DNA of 64,000 bases from Halovenus amylolytica (GTDB lineage Archaea > Halobacteriota > Halobacteria > Halobacteriales > Haloarculaceae), in assembly GCA_004015825.1 (NCBI GenBank), contig SAYS01000009.1:1-64000 (forward strand), in the 5' to 3' direction. The translations under genes and the position numbers were made by a program. A model generated the notes under the pieces. It did no database searches, was not told the origin of the DNA, and saw only the letters and a list, made by a program, of their open reading frames with translations. The first letter of the stretch is position 1. Every line of letters starts with the position of its first letter. Below are positions 55,858 to 64,000 of this stretch, in pieces.

Positions 55858-57195
55858 ATGCGCGTTGTAATCATTGGTGCGGGGGAAGTCGGCACATCGA
55901 TTGCTGCAAATCTCGCGGGGGATCACGATGTCGTGGTTGTCGAGACCGACGCGGCTCGCGCAGAGCGACTGAAATTCGACCTCGACGTGCTGTCGATTCA
56001 CGGGGACGGCACGTCACTGGAGATCCAGGAAGAGGCAGAGGTCGACACCGCCGATATGTTCATCGCCAGCACCGACAACGACCGCACGAATCTCGTCGCC
56101 TGTGGGACGGCAAAGACACTCGGCGATCCGTTCACTATCGCCCGGACGAAATCGGTCGAGTACCTGCGGACCTGGGAGCGCAAACACGGTGCGTTCGGGG
56201 CCGATCACATCATCTGTTCTGATCTGTTGACCGCGGAGAATATGGTGCGTGTGATCGGACTCCCCTCCGCGCTCGATCTCGATCCGTTTGCAGGGGGACT
56301 CGTACACATGGCAGAGTTCGAAATAAACGAGGGGAGCCCAGTTGCAGGCCAGAAGGTCGTCGAGGCCGACCGGTTCGACTCGCTGACCTTCGCCGGGCTG
56401 TTCCGCGGTGAGCAGCTGTTGATCCCGGATGGGTCGACTGTGATCGAGGCAAACGATCGGGCAGTAGTGATCGGCCGTCCGGAGAGTGTCCAGTCCTTCG
56501 CGACGGATATCGCTCCCGGGCACACACTCGACGACGCCACCGATATCGTGATCACAGGTGGGTCACAGATCGGCTATCACACGGCTCGACTACTCGAAGA
56601 GCGGGGACTGAAACCACGGCTTATCGAGGCCAATCAGGAGCGTGCACGCGAACTCGCAGAGGATCTGCCCAACACGGTCGTCATGCAACACGACGCGACA
56701 GATACGGACTTTCTCGAACGCGAACACGTCGACGAGGCGGATATCCTCGTCGCGGCGATGAACTCCGACGAGCGAAATCTGTTGATCGCCGTGCTCGCGA
56801 AACGAATCGGTGTCGACCGGGTCGTCGCTGTCGTCGACAACACCGAATACGTGACTCTGTTCGAGGAGATCGGGATCGACGTCGCGATCAACCCGCGAAA
56901 CGTCACTGCCGAGGAGATCACCCGATTCAGCTACGAAAACATCGCGGAAAATCTGACGGTTCTGGAAAACGATCAGGCGGAGGTATTCGAACTGGAACTC
57001 GATGCCGACAGTTCGATGGTCGGCAAGACACTCGAAGAACTCGATAGCGAACTCGAGGGCCAGTTCGTCTTCGGGGCGATCACCCGGAACAGCTCCTTTA
57101 TTACGCCGCGTGGGGACACCAGACTGAAAGCGGGCGATCACATCGTCGTCTTCGTGGAGACCTCGTTTGCAGATGGGTTTATGTCATCTGTCTAG
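55858..57195 (+). CDS. trkA: Trk potassium transport regulatory subunit TrkA
   Basis: A 445-residue protein with two RCK/TrkA-N halves. The first NAD motif is VVIIGAGEVGTSIA at residue 2-15 with Glu in VVVETDAARAE; the second is IVITGGSQIGYHTARLL near 227. Each is followed by a TrkA-C domain, the last ending VFVE. It gates TrkH in response to nucleotides. The start MRVVIIGAG is usual for the family. trkH follows 20 bp later. Confidence 0.95.
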   Translation: MRVVIIGAGEVGTSIAANLAGDHDVVVVETDAARAERLKFDLDVLSIHGDGTSLEIQEEAEVDTADMFIASTDNDRTNLVACGTAKTLGDPFTIARTKSVEYLRTWERKHGAFGADHIICSDLLTAENMVRVIGLPSALDLDPFAGGLVHMAEFEINEGSPVAGQKVVEADRFDSLTFAGLFRGEQLLIPDGSTVIEANDRAVVIGRPESVQSFATDIAPGHTLDDATDIVITGGSQIGYHTARLLEERGLKPRLIEANQERARELAEDLPNTVVMQHDATDTDFLEREHVDEADILVAAMNSDERNLLIAVLAKRIGVDRVVAVVDNTEYVTLFEEIGIDVAINPRNVTAEEITRFSYENIAENLTVLENDQAEVFELELDADSSMVGKTLEELDSELEGQFVFGAITRNSSFITPRGDTRLKAGDHIVVFVETSFADGFMSSV

Positions 57196-57214
57196 CTACA
57201 AAACTACCAGCTGG

Positions 57215-58729
57215 ATGTTCACTGCACCGCAGATCCGTGTCGACTGGCGCGCGAGCTTCGATCTGACGGGACAGATTCTGTTCTATCTCTCCGTCCCGCT
57301 CGCCTTCCCGCTGGTTCTCGCGGTGTACTACGGCGAACCCCTGCTACCGTTTCTTGGGGCGATTGCGGTGACGCTCGGACTCGGCTGGGGGCTGGATTTT
57401 GTCGGGGACCCAGAGGCGAATCTCGGCCCGCGCGAGGCCTTTCTCGCAGTCGCAGTGATCTGGTTTCTGGTCGCTGCCGTGGGGGCGATTCCCTTCGTGC
57501 TCGCTGGCACCGGCACGACCGCCTCGCCGGTGAACGCGATGTTCGAGGCGATGAGCGGGCTGACGACGACCGGTGGCACCGTGTTTCGGGAGTTTTCGGT
57601 GTACTCGAACTCGCTTCTGATGTGGCGACAGCTCATCCAGTGGCTCGGAGGGCTGGGAATTCTCATTCTCGTGACGGCTGTCTTCTCTTCGGTCGGCGTC
57701 GGCGGGGCCCAGCTCATGGAGACGGAGACACAGACCCAGGACGTCAGCAAACTCACGCCGAAGATCTCCGAAACTGCCCGCCTCATCTGGGGGCTGTACG
57801 TCGCCATTACGGGACTTGCAGTCGCGGTATACTACGCCCTCGGTCTCTCCGGACTGGCACCGAATATGGACCTGTACAACGCAATTGCCCACGCATTTAC
57901 GTCTGTTGCGACGGCGGGATTCTCTCCGGAGCCCCAGAGCGCAGCTGCGTTCGCGCCGATCGCACAGTGGGCTCTCATCCCGTTCATGCTCGTCGGCTCG
58001 ACCAACTTCATCCTGCTGTATCTTTTTATCCAGGGCGAGCCGATGCGCCTGCTGCAAAACGAGGAGTTTCACTTCTATCTCGGCACCGTCGGCTTCTTCG
58101 GGACCATCGTCACCGCCATCCTCGTCATCAACCCGGATATCGCCTTTTCGAGTGAAGCGACGATCCGCCACGCGCTGTTCAACGTCACCTCGATTGTCAC
58201 GACCACCGGATACGCGAGTACAGATTATACGCTGTGGTCGGCCGCGGGTCAGCACATGATCTTTGTGTGCATGTTTTTCGGCGGGATGGTCGGCTCCACG
58301 ACCTGCTCGATCAAGTCGCTCAGGTGGCTGGTCGCGTTTAAATCCCTCCGGCGGTCGCTGTACACGAGTATCCACCCGGAGGCGATCAGACCGGTTCGGA
58401 TCTCGGGGAACTCGGTCGACGAGCAGACGATTCGTGATATCTATGGCTATCTCCTGTTGAGTATCATTCTCGTCTTCATGCTCACGATCTTCGTCGTCGT
58501 CGACGCTGCCCGGTTCCAGTCGCTTCAGGTTTCGGAGTTCGATGCGATGGGCGCTGCTGCCTCGACGTTCCTGAACATCGGGCCAGCCTTCGGGGCGGCC
58601 GGCCCGTTCGGGACCTACGACATCTTCCCGACGAGTACGAAAGTCGTCATGATCGTGTTGATGTGGATCGGGCGCATCGAGATCATCCCCGTGCTCGTTC
58701 TGTTTACGAAATCGTTCTGGACCTCCTGA
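57215..58729 (+). CDS. trkH: Trk potassium transporter, TrkH subunit 1
   Basis: A 504-residue membrane protein with four membrane-pore-membrane repeats. Pore loops: SGLTTTGGTV, TSVATAGFS, VTTTGYASTD and FLNIGPAFG, which supply the Gly-ring of the K+ filter. It is encoded right behind trkA. The start MFTAPQIRV was chosen since residues before it are non-coding in character. Confidence 0.93.
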   Translation: MFTAPQIRVDWRASFDLTGQILFYLSVPLAFPLVLAVYYGEPLLPFLGAIAVTLGLGWGLDFVGDPEANLGPREAFLAVAVIWFLVAAVGAIPFVLAGTGTTASPVNAMFEAMSGLTTTGGTVFREFSVYSNSLLMWRQLIQWLGGLGILILVTAVFSSVGVGGAQLMETETQTQDVSKLTPKISETARLIWGLYVAITGLAVAVYYALGLSGLAPNMDLYNAIAHAFTSVATAGFSPEPQSAAAFAPIAQWALIPFMLVGSTNFILLYLFIQGEPMRLLQNEEFHFYLGTVGFFGTIVTAILVINPDIAFSSEATIRHALFNVTSIVTTTGYASTDYTLWSAAGQHMIFVCMFFGGMVGSTTCSIKSLRWLVAFKSLRRSLYTSIHPEAIRPVRISGNSVDEQTIRDIYGYLLLSIILVFMLTIFVVVDAARFQSLQVSEFDAMGAAASTFLNIGPAFGAAGPFGTYDIFPTSTKVVMIVLMWIGRIEIIPVLVLFTKSFWTS

Positions 58730-58744
58730 TGGTCTCCAGCGGTG

Positions 58745-60301
58745 TCACTGCCGCCAGAACGAACCCGTGAAGATCACCAGCACGGGGATGATCTCCAGTC
58801 GGCCGACCCACATCAGGAAGATCATCAGCAGTTTCGAGGTGTTCGGAAACCCGAGATAGCTCCCGAAGGGACCGAGGTCGCCGAACCCCGGGCCGATGTT
58901 GCCGATCGTTGCGAGACTGGCGCTCAAGGCATCGATCGGGGTGAGGACGATATTGGCGGTTCGGCTGGCATCTATCGCGATGATGACCGCACTGAGCCCG
59001 AGCAACACGAAATACAGCAGTGTGAACCCGAGTATGGCACGGATCGCATCTTCGTCGACGATATACTCGCCGAGCCTGACCGGCTGAATCCGATCCGGAT
59101 GTGCTGCAGTGTCGAGTTCCCGTTTTGCGGTCTTGAGAACGATAACCCATCGGACGACCTTGACGCCACCACCGGTCGAGCCGGCGGAGCCGCCGATGAA
59201 CATCGCAAATAGCAGGAAGACCTGCGCGACGCTGTCCCACTGTGCGAAGTCACTGGTCGCGAAGCCGGTCGAGTTCATCAGCGATCCGATCTGGAATGCA
59301 GCCTGTCGCGCGGCATTTTCGAGGTTGCCAGCAGTCGTGCCACCGAGCCGTAGCGTGGGTGCTGCGCCGGCGTACAAAATCCCGGCGAGTACGATCGTCA
59401 GGACGACAATCGAGCCGAGATAGCCACGCAGCTCCGGATCCTCCGTGACGAGCGAAATATCGCGGTTGAGCAGGTACCAGAACAGCGCGAAGTTCGTCCC
59501 TGCGATGATCATGAAGGGGATGACGAGCCACTGCACGGCCGGTTCGAACGCGCCGATACTGTCGGCCTGTGGCGAAAAGCCGCCTGTCGGCAGCGTCGAG
59601 AATCCGTGTGCAACGGCGTTGTACAGATCCATGTTCGGCGCGAGATTGGTGCTGTAGTGGAGCACGGCCATCAGCACGACAAAGAGTACAGTAAAACCGA
59701 GATAGACGAGCCAGAGGACACGGGCTGTCTCCGCGATCCGCGGGGTCAGCTTCTGTAGCTCCGGGCCCGGTGCTTCCCGTTGCATGAGCTGTGCGCCGTT
59801 GACTGCGATCTCGGGTAAAATCGCGATCATCAACACGATGATCCCCATCCCGCCGAGCCACTGGGTGAGCTGTCGCCAGATCATCAGCGCGTGTGAGTGT
59901 TGCTCGGTCGAAATCTCTCCCAGCACTGTTGCACCAGTCGTCGTGAATCCGCTCATCGACTCGAACAGCGCGTTGATCGGGTGTGCGAGCGTCGAATCCG
60001 TCCCGAATCCGGCGATGACGTAGGGGATCGCGCCGACGGCAGCAGCGCTAAACCAGGCGAGCGCGACGAAAAAGAGCGCTTCTGGCGGGCCGATCTCCCG
60101 GTCGGTCGCCAGCTGTTCGAGTGCGAGCCCGATCAGGACGGCAATCGCCATCGAGACCAGAAAGACGACTGTGTCCTCGCCGTAGACCAGACTCGTCACC
60201 AGCGGGACGATCATCGCGACCGCGAGATACTTGATGACTGTCCCGGTGAGGGCGATACTCTGTCGCCAGTCGACGTACGTTTCGGTAAACAGTTCGAACA
60301 T
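58745..60301 (-). CDS. Trk potassium transporter, TrkH subunit 2
   Basis: A 518-residue TrkH paralogue, convergent with the first. Pore loops: SGFTTTGATV, STLPTGGFS, MNSTGFATSD and TIGNIGPGFG. The C-terminal end (VGRLEIIPVLVIFTGSFW) closely matches that of the first (IGRIEIIPVLVLFTKSFW). It has no TrkA gene of its own beside it and may share the nearby one. Start MFELFTETYVDW chosen from the family pattern. Confidence 0.92.
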   Translation of the reverse strand: MFELFTETYVDWRQSIALTGTVIKYLAVAMIVPLVTSLVYGEDTVVFLVSMAIAVLIGLALEQLATDREIGPPEALFFVALAWFSAAAVGAIPYVIAGFGTDSTLAHPINALFESMSGFTTTGATVLGEISTEQHSHALMIWRQLTQWLGGMGIIVLMIAILPEIAVNGAQLMQREAPGPELQKLTPRIAETARVLWLVYLGFTVLFVVLMAVLHYSTNLAPNMDLYNAVAHGFSTLPTGGFSPQADSIGAFEPAVQWLVIPFMIIAGTNFALFWYLLNRDISLVTEDPELRGYLGSIVVLTIVLAGILYAGAAPTLRLGGTTAGNLENAARQAAFQIGSLMNSTGFATSDFAQWDSVAQVFLLFAMFIGGSAGSTGGGVKVVRWVIVLKTAKRELDTAAHPDRIQPVRLGEYIVDEDAIRAILGFTLLYFVLLGLSAVIIAIDASRTANIVLTPIDALSASLATIGNIGPGFGDLGPFGSYLGFPNTSKLLMIFLMWVGRLEIIPVLVIFTGSFWRQ

Positions 60302-60419
60302 CTTCAGATATCCCGGAACTGCGTTCTCACTCGATGATTGCTCGTCGGGTAGTTGTAGTTTCTGCTTTTCTGTCCCGTCACACGAAGCTTCAAGTACGAA
60401 GCCGGGACCAGCCCGTCGC

Positions 60420-61499
60420 GTGAGCTTCATCATCGGACGTGATCGGGCGGATATCGAAGAGAGACCGGCCGGCAACCTCGGTCGCTTCCGTGCGCTCGAC
60501 GGGAGCGACGGCGCACAGCTGTATTTCGACTGTAACCGTCCCCACGCCATGTTGATCGTCGGGAAACGTGGCTACGGCAAATCCTACACGCTCGGTGTCA
60601 TCGCCGAGGAACTCGCCCGTGTCGACGGCGTTGCACCCGTCGTCCTCGATCCGATGGCTGCCTTCGAGACGGTCGCCAGTGGGACAGACGTGCCTGCGCG
60701 GGTCGTCTCCGAACCAGCAGTCCGGCCGGACTCGCTGGATGGGCGATCGTGGTGTGCCCTCGTGGGACTCTCACCGGAGAGCGCTGCGGGTGCCCTCCTC
60801 TGGCAGGCCGCCGCAGGTGGGCGAACACTCGACGACATCCGCGAGCAGATCCGGTCGAGTACCGCGACAGATGCAGCCAAGCGGGCGGCGATCAACCACG
60901 TCGACCTCGCCGACTCGTGGGGTGTCTTCGACGCCGATGGGCTCGACGTGGCCACACTCACGGGTGGGGAGTGCACCGTTCTCGACCTCTCCGGACTCGA
61001 CGACGAACCGATGAACGCTGTCGCCCGCAGCGTCGCCGATACCCTGTACCGGGCCAGAGTCGACGATGCCGTCTCGCGACTCCCGTGGCTGCTCGTCGAC
61101 GAAGCCCACACCTTCTTCGACGGTGTCGCCGCTCCGGCGTTCGAAACCGTTCTCACACGGGGGCGAGCACCCGGCGTCAGCAGTGTGTTCGTCACCCAGC
61201 GCCCGGCCGCGCTGCCGGAGGTCGCGATCTCCCAGTCCGATATCCTCGTCTCACACCGGCTGACCGCCGAGTCGGACATCGCGGCGCTTTCGGCCGCCCA
61301 GCCGACCTACATGACCGAGTCGCTGGAAACACGACTGCCGACTGCCCCGGGCGAGGTCGTCATCGTCGACGATTCGACGGAGACGGTACACACCGCACAG
61401 ATCCGCACCCGGATCACGGCACACGGCGGTGGGAGTGCGACTGTCTGTGACCCGCCCGAGCCCGGACAGCACAACTCAAATATCAATACTGATAGATGA
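60420..61499 (+). CDS. HerA/FtsK-like P-loop ATPase
   Basis: A 359-residue ATPase. Walker A GKRGYGKSYT near residue 48; Walker B LPWLLVDEAHTFF near 222; arginine-type LTRGRAPGVSSVFVTQRP near 244, a pattern found in HerA-VirD4-type ATPases (DUF87/DUF853). The middle segment (TLTGGECTVLDLSGL) is also usual. Such haloarchaeal proteins may pump or scan DNA, but no nuclease (NurA) is adjacent. GTG start (VSFIIGRD); the longer open frame upstream overlaps the trkH2 start and is not supported. Confidence 0.85.
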   Translation: MSFIIGRDRADIEERPAGNLGRFRALDGSDGAQLYFDCNRPHAMLIVGKRGYGKSYTLGVIAEELARVDGVAPVVLDPMAAFETVASGTDVPARVVSEPAVRPDSLDGRSWCALVGLSPESAAGALLWQAAAGGRTLDDIREQIRSSTATDAAKRAAINHVDLADSWGVFDADGLDVATLTGGECTVLDLSGLDDEPMNAVARSVADTLYRARVDDAVSRLPWLLVDEAHTFFDGVAAPAFETVLTRGRAPGVSSVFVTQRPAALPEVAISQSDILVSHRLTAESDIAALSAAQPTYMTESLETRLPTAPGEVVIVDDSTETVHTAQIRTRITAHGGGSATVCDPPEPGQHNSNINTDR

Positions 61500-61622
61500 T
61501 CGGTGAACGAGCAGATCGAGGTGGTGACCAGCCGACGTGGTGTAGTTCTCTTGATGAGATCCGGTGTCGATCGTGGTGCCATGCGAAAACGTTTATGTCT
61601 TATTAGATGTATTGTGTTCAAC

Positions 61623-61970
61623 GTGGACGACCGAAGTATTGAGGAGATCTTGGACACGATCGGCGATCAACACGCTCGACGTTTACTGGCGGCGATCAGC
61701 CGGGAGCCCAAAGACGCCAAGGAACTCGCCGAAGAATGTGATCTGTCTTTGCCGACGGTCTACCGACGTATCGAGATGTTAGACGAGTACGATCTGATCA
61801 CAGACGAGACCCTCGTCGCCGAGGATGGGAATCACTACAAGGTGTATCAGTCGAATTTCGAAAGTACTGTTATCTCACTGGAAGACGACGAGTACAAAGT
61901 TCGAATCTACCGCGAAGAGAACCTCCCGGACCGGTTCAGCCAGCTCTGGGACGAACTCGGCGCGGAGTGA
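61623..61970 (+). CDS. Winged-helix transcription regulator (ArsR-like)
   Basis: A 115-residue protein: DDRSIEEILDTIGDQHARRLLAAI, then KDAKELAEECDLSLPTVYRRIEMLDEY as the HTH, and a wing with YKVYQSNFE. It starts at GTG and is probably leaderless, as CGTTTATGTC lies about 27-35 bp upstream. It stands 122 bp before a small membrane protein gene, an arrangement I recall as common in haloarchaea; the regulator may control that gene. Confidence 0.85.
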   Translation: MDDRSIEEILDTIGDQHARRLLAAISREPKDAKELAEECDLSLPTVYRRIEMLDEYDLITDETLVAEDGNHYKVYQSNFESTVISLEDDEYKVRIYREENLPDRFSQLWDELGAE

Positions 61971-62092
61971 CCGCCACTGTCTGTCTCGTTCGGTACTGGC
62001 TCCCCTCTCGTTCTCACTGCGTTCCATCTGGTTGACTTTCTTTCACAATTAGTCACGCTTATTAGACCCCTCACTGTAACTTCGGTGAATCG

Positions 62093-62389
62093 ATGGTAGA
62101 GGTCGAACCGATTGCACGGATTGTGCTGACACTGATGCGATTTGTCGTGTTTGGGCTCTCTCTCGGACTCACACTCATCAGCTTTCAGGCGTATCGGAAA
62201 AAGCAGTCCCAACGGTTACAGTACGCGTTCGTGGGGTTTGCGTTCATCAGTATGGGTGTCGCGATCAGCAGTGTGATCACACAGCTTGGCTCGGAAGCGG
62301 ACCAGGCCATTCTCCTTTTCTTCCAGATGGTCGAGACGATTCCGTTCATCATCGGGTTCAGTATGTTGTACCTCTCTCTGTACCGGTAA
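62093..62389 (+). CDS. Small three-helix membrane protein (DUF7521-like)
   Basis: A 98-residue protein with three hydrophobic helices (about residues 8-30, 43-65, 76-96), a basic loop AYRKKQSQRLQ between the first two, and a short C-terminal YR. I recall similar proteins as DUF7521, usually next to a winged-helix gene, as here. Function unknown. Confidence 0.8.
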   Translation: MVEVEPIARIVLTLMRFVVFGLSLGLTLISFQAYRKKQSQRLQYAFVGFAFISMGVAISSVITQLGSEADQAILLFFQMVETIPFIIGFSMLYLSLYR

Positions 62390-62441
62390 TCGGAGCGCAA
62401 AGTCGCGGGGCTTATGAACCAGGAGCGTCATTAAGTGTGCA

Positions 62442-64000
62442 ATGACTGAATCTACAGAGGTAACTCGCCTGTTTGGTGGGCCCGGCAGTGGGAAGACGAC
62501 AGCACTGCTGGATCGGGTCGAGGAGTTGATCGAGTCGAACGACGAGCTCGAAGTCAGGGATATTCTGGTCGTTTCATATACGCGAGCGGCGGCAGCAGAG
62601 ATCCGGGAGCGGCTGGCCGACCGACTCGACACGACACCGCGTGCACTGCGGGGCAACGTCTGTACGATGCACGCGAAAGCGTACGATCTGTTGAATCTTT
62701 CTCGCAGCGACGTCGTGGGGGAATCCGACAAAGAAGAGTTCTGTGAGGATTACGGGCTCGAATTCGAAGACGAGTACGAGGGGTCACGTCGTCGGTCTGC
62801 ACGGTCGACGACGCTCGGAAACAAAGTCATCGCGACCAGTCAGTGGCTCCAGCGGACCCGACGCGACGTCGGCGACTGGTACGACGTTCCCTTCCAGTGG
62901 AACGAGGAAGAGGTCCGCCTCCCGCCCGAGATCGACGACAACGCCCAGACGGGCAACAAGTACACGCCGACCTGGCCCAGCGACGACGACCGGCTGGATA
63001 TCCCCGACGCGATCCGTGCCTGGCGCACCTGGAAAGGACAGCACGATATCGTCGGCTTCGCGGATATGCTCGAACGGGTCCACCAGCGCTCCCTGCTGCC
63101 GAGCGTCGACTATCTCGTCATCGACGAGTTCCAGGATATCACGACGCTGCAGTACGAGGTCTACCGCGAGTGGCGGCCACACATGAAGCGGGTGCTGATC
63201 GCCGGTGACGACGACCAGGTCGTCTACGCCTGGCAGGGTGCCGATCCCGACCTGCTGCTCGAAGAGACCGTCGACGACGACGTCGTCCTTCCCAACTCCT
63301 ACCGACTCCCCTCGAAGATCCTCAACGTCGTCAACCAGGAGGTCCGCCACATCGAGAAACGCCAGGAGAAAGATCTGAAACCCCGGAAAGAGGGTGGCAA
63401 AGTCGAGGGAATCCGTAACCGCTCGATGCTGGATCTCTCCCGCGAACTCACCAGAACTGTCGATGAGACCGAGGAGACCGCGATGGTCCTGTTCCGTGCC
63501 CGCTACCAGATGTTCCAGTTCATCGACGAGTTCATCGACGAGGGGATCCCCTTCAGCTGTCTGACCGACCAGCGGATGTGGACCGACCGCCTCACCCAGT
63601 ACGTCGACGGCATCGAGTCACTCGCCGAGGACGAGCCGCTGACCGGGCTGCAGGCCCGGCGACTCGCCGATATGCTCGCCGATTCGGCCTTCGGGACTGG
63701 TGAACGCGACGACTTCTTCGACGTGCTCGACGAGCGTGAGGAACAGTCGGGCGTCGACGACCTGACGAATCTGGATATCGAGCCGGAACTGATCCGTGAA
63801 CACGTCCCGTTCGTCCCGGACCCGCCGGCGGCGGCGGATATGCTGCGGAAAGTGACCAGCTTCCAGGAACGGAGTGTCGACGCGTACTTCAACGGTCGGT
63901 ATCAGGGGATGGACCGCGACCGAGTTCGACTGGGAACGATCCACTCCGCGAAGGGTCGTGAGGCCGACCACGTCTTCGTCGCGACCGACCTGACCGAGAA
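62442..64000 (+). CDS. UvrD/Rep-family superfamily 1 DNA helicase (5' part)
   Basis: About 519 codons before the window ends; no stop is reached. Helicase motifs in order: motif I FGGPGSGKTTALLD near residue 12, motif Ia VVSYTRAAAAEI, motif II VIDEFQDI near 227, motif III GDDDQVVYAWQGAD near 251, motif IV region VLFRARYQ near 350, motif V TIHSAKGREADHVFVA near 500. This is the UvrD/PcrA pattern of 3'-5' DNA unwinding in repair. Start: ATG in MTESTEVTR, 52 bp after the membrane-protein gene. The C-terminal motif VI lies beyond the window. Confidence 0.93.
   Translation, partial: MTESTEVTRLFGGPGSGKTTALLDRVEELIESNDELEVRDILVVSYTRAAAAEIRERLADRLDTTPRALRGNVCTMHAKAYDLLNLSRSDVVGESDKEEFCEDYGLEFEDEYEGSRRRSARSTTLGNKVIATSQWLQRTRRDVGDWYDVPFQWNEEEVRLPPEIDDNAQTGNKYTPTWPSDDDRLDIPDAIRAWRTWKGQHDIVGFADMLERVHQRSLLPSVDYLVIDEFQDITTLQYEVYREWRPHMKRVLIAGDDDQVVYAWQGADPDLLLEETVDDDVVLPNSYRLPSKILNVVNQEVRHIEKRQEKDLKPRKEGGKVEGIRNRSMLDLSRELTRTVDETEETAMVLFRARYQMFQFIDEFIDEGIPFSCLTDQRMWTDRLTQYVDGIESLAEDEPLTGLQARRLADMLADSAFGTGERDDFFDVLDEREEQSGVDDLTNLDIEPELIREHVPFVPDPPAAADMLRKVTSFQERSVDAYFNGRYQGMDRDRVRLGTIHSAKGREADHVFVATDLTE

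Overview
The window comes from an extremely halophilic archaeon (class Halobacteria). Evidence: the end of an archaeal 23S rRNA gene followed by a haloarchaeal 5S gene; strongly acidic proteins; TATA-type promoters and several probably leaderless genes; and typical haloarchaeal families (PAN, RIO2 kinase, archaellum ArlCE/F/G/H/I/J, CheD/CheC, halorhodopsin with a Bat-type regulator, DUF5806/DUF5807-like proteins). I cannot name the genus with confidence.

Layout. 1-800: 3' end of the 23S gene, 5S gene and a terminator hairpin. 960-5560: an AT-richer accessory segment with a CHAT-domain (caspase-like) protein, a convergent 44-residue membrane peptide found by direct reading, a REC-PAS protein, a small unknown protein and gene-poor DNA. 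5563-5638: tRNA-Cys(GCA), which usually sits right after 5S in haloarchaea and is here about 4.8 kb away. 5.7-19.5 kb: housekeeping genes (acyl-CoA dehydrogenase and MaoC hydratase, thioredoxin-reductase-like flavoprotein, RIO2 kinase, acetyltransferase, PAN, lipoate-ligase-like protein, dihydroorotase, universal stress proteins, DHH phosphoesterase). 20-35.5 kb: a minus-strand motility block reading cheY-cheC-cheD, then arlCE1-arlF-arlG-actin-like A, arlCE2-arlH-actin-like B, arlCE3, arlI-arlJ. 35.5-46.3 kb: a quinol-type methyltransferase, an eIF-2B-like protein, a TauE/SafE-like membrane protein, a 1027-residue multi-PAS sensor kinase, an ABC importer operon, an aminotransferase and ribH. 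46.4-49.9 kb: a probable pseudogene fragment, then a giant Ser-Asp repeat surface protein. 50-55.6 kb: a light-energy island (retinal-forming Blh, lycopene cyclase, Bat with a LOV-like PAS domain, halorhodopsin). 55.8-60.3 kb: TrkA and two TrkH potassium transport subunits. 60.4-64 kb: a HerA/FtsK-like ATPase, a winged-helix regulator with a small membrane protein, and a UvrD-family helicase running off the window.

How genes work together. The motility block is the most striking part: three ArlCE paralogues, two of which are followed in their segments by actin/MreB-fold ATPases, with near-identical palindromic sites upstream of all three and a 362-bp perfect direct repeat between the first and third. 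In the light island, CrtY makes beta-carotene, Blh cleaves it to retinal and halorhodopsin uses retinal to pump chloride. A site matching the Bat upstream activating sequence lies before hop. Potassium uptake genes lie next door, consistent with salt-in osmoadaptation.

Other structure: two ~110-bp MITE-like palindromes at convergent gene ends, a shared TGCTATATCA element in three upstream regions, and T-arm-like stem-loops around tRNA-Cys. All family names are from reading motifs; no database search was run.
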